Below, piece after piece: positions 21,105 to 33,233 of a stretch of DNA of 64,000 nucleotides (positions are counted from its first letter, which is position 1; each line of letters opens with the position of its first letter). The DNA lies in the NCBI GenBank assembly GCA_006386115.1, contig VFIW01000003.1:186001-250000 (forward strand), in the 5' to 3' direction. This DNA is from Globisporangium splendens. Its lineage: Eukaryota > Oomycota > Peronosporomycetes > Pythiales > Pythiaceae. The position numbers and the translations under genes were made by a program. A model generated the notes under the pieces. That model was not told where the DNA came from, did not search any database, and saw nothing but the letters and a program-made list of their open reading frames with translations.

Positions 21105-21860
21105 CTACGATGCCAGAGAGAAAATCAGTCCGATCACTTTGCTTTCCCATCGCAGCGTGATCAGCAGCACTTCGAGCATCCAGAGCGTGCAACTAGCGAG
21201 GTTCGTGCTTCGCCAAAGTCCAGCTTGCAGCCGTCGCCTACCTGTTCGAAGATGAGCCACGAGAAGACATGAATCCACTGCGTCTGCTCTTCAAAGACGC
21301 TGTCCTCAAACACTAAACACTTCGTCCTCGTAGTTCTTGCGCAGTCGGTCACCGTTGATGAAGCGAAGCAGCAAGACGTACCCTTTCTCGATCTCGATGC
21401 GTGAGACCAGGAACAGCGACTTGGCCGCGCGTTTCTCGTCGTCGCTGTAGAAAACCCGGTAGATCACGGCATTGTTCTCGTCGACGGTCTGCGCGCTGTA
21501 GAGCCTCGCATTCACCTCGACCGAGTGAAGACTGCGGTGCTGCGTCGGACACGCGGCGAGTTCCCAGCTGCGCTGCGATAAATCGCTTGCCGTCGCGTCT
21601 GGAAACACCTTTTTCAGCGAGACTTTGAGACGATCGCCTTCCACTTTGTGGCGGTCGCGCCAACCGAAGATCGTGGCGCTGGTGGTTAAATACGAGTTGC
21701 TCTGGAGAAACCGCTGGATCTGTACATACGTCTTGGCCGTGATCTCTTTGCACTCTGCCGACGTGACTGGTTCCCACACGCTGAAGCGATCTTCGTCGCG
21801 TATCCGCCACCTTGGAGAATGCAATGGCTGTAATTTATTCGCAGAGACCTGGCTTGTCAA
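21105..21860 (-). pseudogene. bZIP-like/START-like family pseudogene A (5'-truncated, intron-less)
   Basis: The frame 21860-21306 corresponds to exon 3 of the family gene at 22572-24061, with matching FLQSNSYLTTSATIFGWRDR, KVEGDRLKVSLKKVF and the YRVF..SLFLVSRIE blocks. A frameshift follows, and the exon 4 sequence is reached through two more frames (HVFSWLIFEQVGDGCKLDFG, then LWMLEVLLITLRWESKV), ending at TAG 21105. The intron that separates exons 3 and 4 in every other copy is cleanly absent (HVFSW joins LIFEQ directly). The first two exons, which carry the basic/coiled-coil part, are missing. A 5'-truncated copy without introns suggests retroposition from mRNA. Confidence 0.7.
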
Positions 21861-22571
21861 ACGTGGATGTATAATTCGATGATCTTTGTATCGAGATCCG
21901 GTACCGATTTACACATATTTTGACTCACAAAATACAGAGTTATCCCTTGTTTTAACGAGACATACATTCTGTAGTCGATAAATTAAGGTGTCGTTGACGT
22001 TTGCATATTTTCTACCACTCAAAGAACTGCAGATGGGTTGACTCGATAAATCGTGAGTGTTCCAAACGTACTAAAACGGCACAACCGTTCCTGAGAAGTA
22101 GCATGCCGAAGATGACTTAATTCAGGCGGTCCACCACGTTCATTATTACTCTTGTTACACTCAGGCGACGATAGCCCTGACTCTCCTAGGCTGTCGGACT
22201 GCACAAATGGTGCACTTGATTCCCCAACTGAGTTTATACTTCGCTAGGGAAGCACGTTCTTCCACGCATGTAGCTGTGCAACAACTATGATTTTAAGCAA
22301 TATGAATGATACTCCAGTCGTCAAGCATCGCCTCATCGAATGCCACATCGCTTCCTTATTTGGAAAACGGGAGACAAATGATCCTCGAGAAAATGTCGCT
22401 AAACGAAGGATGCTGTTAGTTCATGGTATCGTTACAGCAAGGGATAGCTCTGCAATGTGTGGCTGAGATTTCTTTGCTGGACGCAAAATGGGCACGCATT
22501 GTTGATTTACATAATGTACCTAGCTGTCTTGTGTGTACTTTTGTGCGCAAATATCTAATAGCCCACACTCA
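21861..22571. other. Intergenic region
   Basis: This 0.7-kb AT-rich stretch shows no recognisable coding sequence. Confidence 0.4.
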
Positions 22572-24061
22572 CTAACACGTGCCCGTGATGGAGAAGATCG
22601 GGCCATTCACCTTGGCCTCCCAACGCAAGGCAATGAGCAGCACTTCGAGCATCCAGATGTCCGATCCCGCGGTCTCGGAGCCCGGAATGTCACCGCCAAA
22701 GTCCAGGATGCAGTCGTCTCCCGACTCCTCAAAGATGATCCTGTGCACGCATTCCAATGTAAAAGCATGAGTCACCATTTGCCTCATAGCCTCGTCATCA
22801 GCAACATAAACAAGCAACTTACCAGGTGAACACTTCGCCGATCCAGTGCTGCATGAGCTCCTCGTGGGTCTTTGGGTCCTCAAACTCGTCCTGGTACTTT
22901 TTCCGTAAGCGCTCCTTGGCGATCGACCGGAAAATGATCACGTACCCACTCTCGACCTGGAAGCTGCTCACGAGGTACAGCGACTTGGCCACAACCGTGC
23001 CGTCGGGCAAGCTGAACACGCGGAAGATCACGACGTTGTTCTCGTCGATCACCTGCGGCGTATAGATGTTGAGCTTGAGCGACGCTGAGTACAGCGTGCC
23101 GTGCTGCTCCGCGGACGAGAGCACGTCCCAGCTGCGGCGCGCCAAGTGGAACGGCGAAATGTGCGTGAACCTCTTCTTGAGCGAGAACTTGAGGCGATCG
23201 CCCTCGAGACGCCGACGGTCGCGCCATCCGAACGCGATCGCGCCGGTCGTGAGGAACGAGTTGCTCTGCATGAACTTGAGGACGTTCATGTACGTGTTCC
23301 ACGCGAGCTGCTGGCACTCCTCCACCGTCATGGGAACGCGCAGGTCGTACGGATTCTTCAGCAGCGCGTCAAAGAAGGCGGTTTCCGTATGGTCCTGGAT
23401 ACATACATGCACAGCAACGCGCGTCAGCATGATTGGATGCCCACAGAGTATCGGAGCATTCGCGTATACACACCTGCTCGTTCTGGAACTCGATGAGCAA
23501 CTGGCTCATCTTGTGCGTGACTACGTTCTGGTCGGCGATCATTTTCTGGAGCGCGGCATTCTCCTCGAGCAGCTGCTCCTTGACGCGCGAGATCTGCGTG
23601 TAGAGCGCGACAGCGCGCTGCTGCTCCTTGGCCGCGTCCGACGAGTTGGCGAGCGCCTCGCGCTGCTTGATCGCGTCCATGTACTGCTCCTTGAGCGCGC
23701 GCACCTGCTCGCGCATCTCGTCCATGCGGTTCTACACGAATCGTCACGACAGCATGGCGGCGATTAACAAAGTGTGGACGGATGGCCGTGTTGCTCTTAA
23801 ACACGCAACAACCAAGCACTCCAAGTGGCTCACTAAGGTTTCCTCTCTCCAGTGAAACCTTAGTGAGAAGGGCGTGCGTGGTACATGAGGAACAGCCACA
23901 CCATAGTACAGAAAAAAACAATAACATCTTCCGATTGCTTAGAGCACATGACTCACCAGCTTGCGGTAGTAGCTGCGGCGCACGTGGAGCCGCTGGCGCT
24001 CCTTCTTCTCCTCGGCCGTCATGGGCGTCGCCGCGTCCAGCGCCGGCAGTTGCGCTGGCAT
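22572..24061 (-). CDS. bZIP-like/START-like protein B
   Basis: Four exons (24061-23957, 23731-23474, 23394-22823, 22740-22572) give 367 residues in frame. Exon 1 encodes a basic segment (EEKKERQRLHVRRSYYRKL). Exon 2 is a coiled coil (MDEMREQVRALKEQY to KMSQLLIEFQNEQ). Together they resemble an atypical bZIP whose basic region is split from its zipper by intron 1. Exons 3-4 hold an alpha/beta domain with FGWRDRRRLEGDRLKFSLKK, RRSWDVL, a VIDENNVVIFRVF strand and a closing LLIALRWE helix. This resembles the START-like domain that oomycetes often append to bZIP-type coiled coils. DNA binding is inferred from the basic/zipper part and ligand binding from the fold. This is the most divergent complete member of the cluster. 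Confidence 0.7.
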
Positions 24062-25079
24062 CCTGTCCTGTGGTCAGTGAAGCGCTTCGGTCCCAGCAGC
24101 AGCGAGCCAATCGGCAACTGGGGACCGCGCTTGAGCTCACTTGCTCACTCACTCGCCTGCTGTTCGGCCTGTCTGTTTTGTCTGTTTGGCGCGTGAGTCA
24201 CAAAGAAGGCGAAGGGGGATGGGCGCGTCAGAAGAAGAAGAAAATCAGCTGGCAATGAGGATGGGTTTATACGCCTCTTTATATCGAGTAGCAATCATTT
24301 ACAGCGAATTGATCGGTGTTTTGTAGACGAATGTGCCTGTTTAAAGAGAGAGTAAACCTTCAATTTGCGTGACATTTGCTTAGAGAGGTGAGAGCTGCCG
24401 CAGGCTCACGCTTGAGGATGGAGCGCAGTGTAGGCTGGGGATGGATGATCGGAGGGGACGATGGCCTGGCTACGCAACGACGTTGACGCAAGACACGCTC
24501 TCTCCATCGCTTCGCTGCGGATGCGCGTGGATGGTGATGACGGCGGCATCTCCACTCGCGTCTGATCACGAAGCAGACGCCGCTCGGAAGCTCGATATTC
24601 TCTCCTCGTTGTTGTTGACAGCAGCAGCTCAAGCAGCATCGCCATTTAAATAATGCGTGAAAGTGCAGTGCACTCAATACGGACTTTGTCGAGCAACTCA
24701 TCGCTAAGAAACAAAATCCATCGTTGATGCACAATCCGGGCACACTGCGCTTCATCAATCAGGGTGAAGGCGGACCATGGGATAAGGGTAGAGCCGTGTG
24801 CGTCGTCCAACTGATTCTGCCACGAGACTCTGTCACGCATGTGCTCGGGTGATCAGCAGCATGCGGCTCGTTCGGTTGTCCTCTAGGCGCTCTTGCTTCA
24901 ATTACCCGATTGCACGAGCACTTGAAGGCTTTGGCGCTTGGATCGAAGGTGAGAACACCTGCAGTGTAGTCCCCGTTACTGGAAATGGATGGATGGGGCT
25001 TGCCTCTCGTCTACATATCCATGACGGTCATCGCTTTGATTCTCGCTGCTGACACATCGGAGAGTGCTACTGTGGCTCG
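24062..25079. other. Intergenic region
   Basis: This 1-kb spacer lies between family members B and C. No gene was recognised. Confidence 0.4.
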
Positions 25080-26247
25080 TCATTCACTCGGCGCAGAGGG
25101 CAAACGTATCGTTTTGGTCTCCCAGCGCAGCGCGATGAGCAGCACCTCCATCATCCACAGATGGGACCCCGCAGCGTCGGTGCTCGGGACGACACCGCCA
25201 AAGCCGAAGCGGCAGTGCTCGCCATCGTCTCCTGCGTGGTCAAAGATGATCCTGAAGATGCAACAAGAGCGCAAGTGTGTGAGTGATTAACAAAGGCAGA
25301 ACACGTTTCTGTGAAGAAGGGGCAACGCACCATGTAAACGTGCTCATGTTGGACGAGTGCAGTTGCCGCAGCCCCTGCGCCGTGGACGTCACCTGCCAGC
25401 CGTGCGCGGACAGCTCCAGCGGCGTGACTCCGTAGAAAAACTTCTTGACGGAAAACTTGAGCGAGCCGCCCTCGACCTTGCGTCGGTCGCGCCAGCCAAA
25501 CAGACTCGCACCGGTGGCTAAGTAGGAGTTGCTCTGGAGGAACCGCGCGATCTCCCTCTGCGACGCCTGCGGGAGCTCGCGGCAAGCGTCGAGCGATGTA
25601 CTCGGATCATTCGCTTCCAGCTGTGGCAACCAAGATGGCAAATTAGAACAGGTCCATAGCATGAATACAAACGCAGTCGAGCAGGTCAAGAACATGCTCT
25701 CAATTTGCTTTAAACGTACCTGTTCTTGCTGGTCTTTGATCAAGAACCGCTGCGCCTTTAGCTGGAACTTGGTGTGCTCCTTCACGAGCATTTGGAGCTG
25801 CTTGTTTTCCTTGCGGAGCTCTCCCTTGAGTGCCAAGATCTCTACGTACGACTCCATCTTCTCCATGTCTCCATCGCGACGGCGGCGCGCGTTGTTCAGT
25901 GTCAGCGCTCGGAGCTTCGCCACCTGCGTGTATTCGTGCTCCAGTAGCCGCACCTCGTCGCGCATCGCATTGACCCTGTTCTGTGTGGCAGCACCATAAC
26001 AGTAATAAAAACAAGCATCAGCGTCCATGCACACGAGAGTAGCTCCTCATTACCACTACGATAGACGCAGCAGATGCATCAGCGCATACGGAACCAGCTT
26101 GCGGCAGTAGCTGCACTTGGCGTGGAGCCGCTGGCGCTTGGTCCATCGCACGATTTTCTCGTTTTCTCGTTGTGATTGGTGCGCTGGATGAGAGAGAACT
26201 GCTCGAGTGTGGGACTTGCAGCTGATAATCGAGGGAAAGATCAGCAT
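25080..26247 (-). CDS. bZIP-like/START-like protein C, internally deleted
   Basis: Four exons (26247-26095, 25980-25720, 25620-25331, 25251-25080) close in frame to 291 residues. The basic segment is degenerate (WTKRQRLHAKCSYCRKL: the family Tyr-Tyr is Tyr-Cys). The coiled coil (VNAMRDEVRLLEHEY to IKDQQEQ) is intact. Exon 3 is 290 nt rather than 572-614 nt. The domain runs through FGWRDRRKVEGGSLKFSVKKFF and GWQVTSTAQGLRQLHSSN, then jumps to STFTW, losing about 94 codons of the START-like core. Exon 4 (FDHAGDDGEHCRFGFGG, LLIALRWE) is normal. The deletion keeps frame and splice sites, so it could still produce a protein. The exon 1 donor (GTTCCG) is poor. Confidence 0.55.
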
Positions 26248-26801
26248 CCGCCTGACGAACAGGACCTTGGATTAGGAACCAGGAGACCCATTTTTGCCGA
26301 GCAGACAGCGCGGCTGTAGGCAATAGGAACTAGTGGAAGTCGCAGCAAGATGGCGTGCAGTTAGTAGTCGAGACTCTCGACTCGAGAGGCGGGAGTGCGA
26401 CGTGAGGGATTACTAGACAGGCATGTGCAGCGGAGGGAGTGGATTTAGTGCGGGAGTTTGTGTGGAGCGGGAGGCATTTATGGATCCAAAGCGTTCTGGT
26501 GGTGAACACAAACTGCCACTACTTTCATTCACCCTTTAAAAAGAGCAGTCGCTACTAACATCAAGGAATAAGGAAGATGTCAGGAGAGACTTATCCGGTT
26601 GTACTCTATCAATTTATAACTGTCACCAGACTGTGCAGTTCAGAAGAGCTGTAGCCGCTAAAGGGAGAAAACCGGTTCGATTTAAACCAAAAAATAGACG
26701 CTAGCAATTCTTTCGAGTGTTGCCAGCAAAAATAACTGCTACTTTAAAATTTTGGTGACAGCGCTCGTCACAGCACAGACTTGGGTCAGAATTTTGTTCC
26801 G
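26248..26801. other. Intergenic region
   Basis: No gene is seen. The sequence is AT-rich near 26500-26760. Confidence 0.4.
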
Positions 26802-28318
26802 CTACTGAAGCGCAAAGATGGGACCGACGACTATGTTCTCCCACCTGAGCACCACGAGCAGCATCTCGAGCATCCACTTGCCCGACTGGTTGGGCAAAAT
26901 GCCGTTGAAGTCGAAATAGCAGTGTTCGCCGTTCTCGCCGACTTCGTCAAAGATCACCCTGCGCACACACACACACATCACAGCAATATCACGTCAGCAC
27001 ATCTGACAGTTTTGTCATAAGGGATCCAATAGCGTCAACCAAACCTTACCAGGAGTACAAATTCAGCCACCGATGCTGTTTTCCTTGGCTGGTGCGACTC
27101 GCATCAATCTCTGCCTCAGGCTCGGTAGCCGAAGGGATAGACTCAAGTATCCGCCCTTCAGGATCCAGTGACCGAAACAGGATTATGTACCCCGTCTCGG
27201 TGCGAAGCCGAGTCGTGAGGAACAGCGTCTTGTTCACATAGAGTCCGTCCAGACTATGCAGCACGCGGTACATGATCACATTGTCCGCGTCCACCTGCTG
27301 CAAGACATGGAATTTAACGTCGATCGACTCGGTGTAGACATTACGAAACTTGGTCGTCGAGTTCACCCGCCAGCCGCCTAGCGACAGCTCGGCCGCCGTC
27401 CTGCCGTGGAAGATCTTTCTCACCGAAAACTGGAACTGGTCGTTCTCAAGCACGCGACGCTCGTCGCGCCAGCCGAGCACATTCGCGCCGGTACTTTCCC
27501 GATACGCGTAGCCTGTCTGGAACTTTAAGATCTCGTCATAGGTCGTGATTGTGATCTGCTGGCACTCTTCCAGCGTGTATGGATTAATCAAAATGGGCAT
27601 CTCCGGATCGGGAGGCAACGGCTTCTGCATGAGTTGTCAAATCAAATAAATGATAGTAGAACCTGTCAGAGGTGTGTGCGGAAGTGTTAAACGGCAGATG
27701 CAGTAAAAATGGTACTCACCATTTCCGCCTCCATGGTGGTCTGCACAAGGCGCTGGAACTTGGTGTGGGTCAGCGCCGCCGCCTTCAGCGCCTCGTTCTC
27801 CTTGCGGAGCTCCTCTTTCTGCAGCGTCAACTGCGCATACACGTCCACGAGTGCATTCACTTCTTCGCTGTTACTTTCTTTTGAAGGAGATTTGGAACGA
27901 CGCGGATGCGCCTTCGACGAAGTGGGTACGGTCTGAAGTCCAATGACGCGAGCGTACTCCGCTTCTAACAGTCGCACTTGCTCCTTCAACTCGTTCACAG
28001 TGTTCTGGTTTCCCATTCCCACCCATCCCGCGTCATATGCACACACACACACATATTATCCCATGCACACACAGAAACAGACACGCAGCGTAAGCATCCA
28101 CCACATATTTATGCCGCCCAGTAGCTACGGTTATGTATAACATGACGTACCAGCTGCCGGTAGTAGCTCTTCTTGACGTACGCTCGCTGGCGCGCGCGCT
28201 TCTCCTCGAGCGTCACGGGTGTGAAGCGCCGCCGTCCTCTCGGCACCATGGCGGCGGCGTCTTCTGGGGCTGCTGCACCCGCGCTGGGACCTATTTCTCC
28301 GTCCTGCGCCGCCTTCAT
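26802..28318 (-). CDS. bZIP-like/START-like protein D
   Basis: Exons 28318-28151, 28004-27720, 27624-27050 and 26958-26802 give 394 residues. The N-terminus has RRRFTPVTLEEKRARQRAYVKKSYYRQL, a strongly basic segment, with intron 1 directly after QL. Exon 2 starts NTVNELKEQVRLLEAEY and continues as a coiled coil through YAQLTLQKEELRKENEALK. The START-like part carries NVLGWRDERRVLENDQFQFS, FHGRTAAELSLGGW, FHVLQQVDADNVIMYRVLHS and TETGYIILFRSLDPEG. Exon 4 ends LRWENIVVGPIFALQ. It is the most intact member outside the inverted repeat and a good reference for E and F. It is a probable transcription factor with a ligand-binding-like domain; both roles are inferred from fold. Confidence 0.75.
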
Positions 28319-29760
28319 GAGTCAGTGCGCCGGCAGTTCAAAGTCTCGTTTGGGACACCGCTTGCAGCACAGAGGAACAGCAAATCAAAAGCAGATGTCA
28401 GGCGATGCTGATGCGCACAGTGGCACTGACGAGAAGAATAGTGCCCCCCCCACTGTCCTCAAAACTGTTTTTAGCCGGTTGATTAGTTGCTTGTTTGAGT
28501 GGGATGCAGCATCCAAACTTCTTGGTGGGTTCCTGATGAAAAATCGATACAAAATGCGTTGTTGGTTATTTGCTGGAGGATTGAGAGGTTGTGCGCAGGG
28601 TCTCGCCTCGAACATATCTGATCGAGATCTGCAGCGGTGTTGTTGTTTTGCCCACAGCTGAGCAAGTCGAATGCTCCAACCAGTCACTGATGTCTGAGTT
28701 GGCACTGACATTTAGCGATGTTGCACTGCTATGAAAGGACTACACATTCCATCGGCTGTCGATCGCAGCTGATGGAATGATGTCGTTAAGCAGTTAGCTT
28801 CTGTCCTCTGAGCTGCCTATTTACCCTGTGAATCGACTTGTTTGTTCCAAATCTCCTGTGCGGTTGTTGAAGGATTCGTACGTTTTTTCCCAGCGATATC
28901 GGATCGAAATTTTCAGCGTGATGTGAACGGTCTGCGTTTTAGCCGGTTAATGCTGTCCGACATCATTTTTTAAAGTCTTCATGTTGGGGACAACAATTCC
29001 AGTTCGTAACCTTCAAAGGCACACCGAAAGGTAAAGCAGAGAGGTCCAACAACTCCACGTGCTCTTTTGCCAGTCGCATTTATGCCAGTGAGAGTTTCGT
29101 TCATTTATTTGCGCAGTCTATACCAGCCATTGGTGCCCAGCGCGTGCAAAGCGTTTTGTGTGGGAGACTGTCACCAACTTGTGTCCGTCACCTCGACCGG
29201 AAAGCATCCTTCAGGGACTCGAGAGACTCGTAACACCGCGATCACTTCCTGATGTGCAATTAGATGTTGCTGTCGATATGGACGCGGTCGCTACTAACAT
29301 AATCAACTGGTCCAATTGTTTGTGGATCACAAGGCAGGTCAGACATCACCACACTCGACCCGGCTGCAACCCCATCACTCGTCGTCCGACTTTTATAGCA
29401 CGCCACACTTTCTGATCGTCATGGAACCGAGTCAACTTTGAAAGCAGCCAACTGCCGTCTCGACTCGCCTCGGTAGTGACCATCTACTCCACGTTCACTC
29501 CTCACTGCAGATTTGTACTTCGTCCCCACGCGACAGAAGAACGAGTGGAATTTGCCCGCGTTTTGAGCATAACTCAAGCATCACCGAGCTTCGATCTGTT
29601 CTACCAAGACGCTCATCCAGAACTTTTCTAGTCCGCAAACCCCAGTTCTGCTCATTAGCATGCAATGGATAGGAAGGTGGTTAGTTTGAGGGTACTATTC
29701 AACGAATGGTAATCGGAGGCTTCAAATCGCATGCGAAGACTTGGTCGGACGTTTGTTCCG
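28319..29760. other. Intergenic region between D and E
   Basis: This 1.4-kb region shows no supported gene. Short frames on both strands lack recognisable products. Confidence 0.4.
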
Positions 29761-31320
29761 CTATTGAAGTGTGAATAATGGACCGACCACGATGTTTTCC
29801 CACCGCAGCACCAGGAGCAGCATCTCGAGCATCCATTCGCCCGACTGGTTGGGCAATATACCGTTAAAATCGAAATAGCAGTGCTCGCCGTTCTCGCCGA
29901 CTTCGTCAAAAATCACCCTGCACACACATTTCACAACAACAGCATGTCAGATTTCTGACAATTTGGTCAGGCACAACAGAGTACAAAACCCACCAGGAGT
30001 ACAAACTCAACCACTGGTGCTGCTTTCCCCGGCTAATGCGACCCACGTCAGCCTCAGGCTCAGTCGTGTGTGCTGGTGAAGACTTAAACTCAAGTATCCG
30101 GCTATCAGGATCCAGCGATCGAAACAAAACCATGTATCCCGTCTCGGTGCGAAATCGGGTCGTGAGAAACAGCGTCTTGTTCACAGAGAGTCCGTCCAGA
30201 CTGTGCAGTATGCGGTACATGATCACATTGTCCGCGTCCACCTGCTGCAGGACGTGGAATTGAATGTCGATCGACTCGGTGTAGACATGACGAAACTTCG
30301 GCGTCGAGGTGATCCTCCAGCCAGTTAGTGACAGCTCGGCCGCAGTCCTGCCGTGGAAAAGCTTCCTCACCGAAAACTGCAGTCGGTCGTCCTCGAGCAC
30401 GCAGCGCTCGTCACGCCAGCCGAGCACGTTCGCACCGGTACTCTCCCGGTTCGAGTAGCGTCTTTGGAACGTTAAGATCTCGTTGTAGGCCGTGATTGTG
30501 ATCTGCTGACACTCTTCCAGCGTGTATGGATTAATTAGAACGGGTATGTTCGGATCAGGAGACAACGGGAAATTGAAAGACGCGATCGGCTCAGAGAGAC
30601 TGTCGTTCTACATGATTTGCCAAATGAAAACAAAAGAATACGCCATAGGAGTAGGATCCTGTCAGAGAAAAGCGCGGAAGCGTTAAACAGCATGTACAGT
30701 AAAATGGTCACTTACCATCTCCGCGTCCAAGGCGAGCCCCACGAGGCGTTGGAACTTGGCGTGAGTCAGCGCCGTCGCCTTCAGCGCCTCGTTCTCCTTG
30801 CGGAGCTCCTCTTTCTGCAGCGTCAACTGCGCATACACGTCCACGAGCGCACTCTCTTCGTTGTCCTTTCCATTTCCGTCGTCAAGAAGTGAAATGGAAC
30901 GAGGCAGATGCGAAGTGGGTCCGGTCTGAAGTCCGATGATGCGAGCGTATTCCGTTTCTAACAGTCGCACTTGCTCCTTTAACTCGTTCACGGCGTTCTA
31001 GTTTCCCATTTCCACCCATCCCACGCCACAGACATAGAGAAGAGATGTCAAACCACGTAAGCGCCAAGCACGTATCTATGCTGCCACTTCGTTTCGCAAA
31101 GTATAATGAGGATCCATCCAGCAGCTACGGTTATCTAGTCACTGAATCAGAAAAGAAAAGAAGAGAAAACATGACGTACCAGCTGCCGATAGTAGCTCTT
31201 CTTGACGTAGGCCCGCTGGCGCGCGCGCTTCTCCTCGAGCGTCACAGGTGCGAGGCGTCGCCGCCGTCGACTCTTCACCACGGTTGCTGTGTCCGCTTCT
31301 CCGTCCTGCGCTGCCTTCAT
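29761..31320 (-). CDS. bZIP-like/START-like protein E (left arm of inverted repeat)
   Basis: Exons 31320-31180, 30997-30716, 30607-29994 and 29917-29761 give 397 residues. The layout matches D: basic segment KRARQRAYVKKSYYRQL, coiled coil (NELKEQVRLLETEYARIIG, then YAQLTLQKEELRKENEALK), START-like domain and a LRWENIVVGPLFTLQ end. Exons 1 and 2, introns 1 and 2 and the first half of exon 3 are essentially identical to gene F at 33235, apart from a 5-nt indel in intron 1. The rest of exon 3 and exon 4 diverge. The upstream sequence (AAACGAGACTTGAAACT) resembles that of D, so E appears to keep the ancestral promoter. Confidence 0.75.
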
Positions 31321-31321
31321 G
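30330..31321. repeat. Left arm of a ~0.99-kb near-perfect inverted repeat
   Basis: This segment is the reverse complement of 33234-34220. The outer edge of the identity falls in exon 3 (after ...GCCGAGCTGTC) and the inner edge falls one base beyond the start codon. The only length difference noticed is 5 nt in intron 1. The spacer between arms is about 1.9 kb. Confidence 0.85.
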
Positions 31322-33233
31322 CTCGCCATTTTAGTTTCAAGTCTCGTTTGGCAGAGTGCTGATCGACACGAGTCAGCGATGAGAAGGAGTAAACAAGGTG
31401 GACGGTGAAAACAGATGATGTGACGCATACAGTGGCACCATAAATAGTACCCCCTCCTTTAAAAATGTTGCATGTACAATTGAGAAATGACTTCTTAGTT
31501 GTCTATTTATGTGGGTAATTGATTTGTTTGCTGAACTGAGTTCAGTGTGATTTTGAAAATCACACTTTTCTCGAACACGGCTAAAGACTCTGGGTGAGTG
31601 GATCATTCTGTGTAGATATACGCATCTGCCTGCGGCTCTTTGCATCTATGCAACGTTGCTTCCATGCTGTGGAGTACCCGTCACATGCGGCATGTCGGTG
31701 TTGCAGTGTGTCTGGTGTTCAAATTTCGTCTAACAAGGATTTTCTACCTACTGCCTAGGATGAGCGGGTTTAGGTGTTTTCGTTTTACAGGATTAGGTAG
31801 TGCTGCGCGATCTGTCAGATAGCTGAACTAAACTAAATCGAAGTGTTGGCTCCTTCCATTGAGAAATCGGTCAGACGACTGCGGTGCTCATTTGTTTATG
31901 CGCTCAGCAATCCCGAAATCGCCTTCAACGGTATGCGGTCCAGGTGGGATACGTGCCAACCTAATTACGAAGGTTTTCAGAGGACACTTACTGGTAATAG
32001 TCGTCTTCGGTTCACGCTTCTATTGGTATGTTGCTGGGAACTCGGTCGACAAGCCTTCCGAAAGCAAGATGAGTGTTGTTCTCCTCCTGCAAATGTCTTG
32101 TATTGATCCTAATCCCACCAACCTAACAAGATCAATGTCAACCAAGGCAACTTGTTATAGATCAGTCAAGTAGAAGTCGCTGCACTCAAAAGTTGACTCG
32201 CTCCAGACCGAGTTTTGGTGTTTTATTCTCCACCCAAGAAAAGTGTAATGATTCCACGGACAGTCAAAACACGTTGCTATTGCTCTTCAATGTCAAGTGC
32301 AATCAGTTGTATTCAGTTAGGTATCTGTGCAGCACCAGAACGCAAAGCGACGCCGTTGACACAGCAAAAAAACGCCTGTGTGTATAGTGAACCTATTTCC
32401 ATTGTCATGCGTGCAGAGACGGACGCCCCTGCACGCAGCCTCATACAGCAAATAGCCTTACACAATCTATCAATCCACCCCATGTCAATGTGCATGCACA
32501 AAGTTTTGCAACAAACTGTCCAAACACGAAGTGGCATACACTGCACGTGCATTACACCATTCAACAAGCAGTGAGCTCCAGGGCTACGCCGTAAGCAAAA
32601 ATGGCAGTGTTGTCTTCACCACACACAGCCTGGCGTGGGTGGACAAGAATGTGCGGCCAGCGTTTGGATTCTTGACCTTGCGTTCTTGCGTTCTTGCGTT
32701 CTTGCATGCTAGGAGGAGTCCTCCTAGCAGTCCTTCTGCAAATTTTGCATGCCTCCCATATCTTGTTAGGTTGAGGGACTGCGTACAGGAGCATATGTCT
32801 GTGATTGACTTTTTTGTCTCGCGTGGCGAGTTCGTGTCCATTTCGAACAAGAAGTGTGGCAAACAACCCGCCTTCATGTCTATTTTTCCTGGTCAAAATT
32901 CTGCTGGAAAAGCTGCATTCATTGGCTCAAAACCCATGAAACTGTGGTGGATCTATTCCTATTTCGTACGCGTTGGGAGGATCTTGATACAGTGGAAAGC
33001 CAATGAACCCATCGTTTTTTCTGGGCATTTCTGAAATCCATCAATAGGTAGGATGGCCCTTTTCTTGGCAGAGTGACTAGTTAGTCGAAGCTCACTGGTG
33101 TCCCTATTAATCTGTCCAACGGTTCGATGGAAAATAGGGAGAGGGGACACTATTTATTGCTCAGGATTTGCTTGCCCCAGTCTCATCACCTCTTGTGCTG
33201 TCTGTAAACAAACGACGGACACTTTGCCAAGCT
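31322..33233. other. Spacer between inverted-repeat arms
   Basis: No coding gene was recognised. It contains four tandem copies of a GCGTTCTT-type octamer near 32672-32706 and a 23-nt palindrome at 32707-32729. Confidence 0.5.
32707..32729. repeat. Short perfect palindrome (hairpin)
   Basis: TGCTAGGAGGA and TCCTCCTAGCA flank a single central G, next to a short tandem repeat. It may be a hairpin or a scar; no gene context suggests a terminator. Confidence 0.6.
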
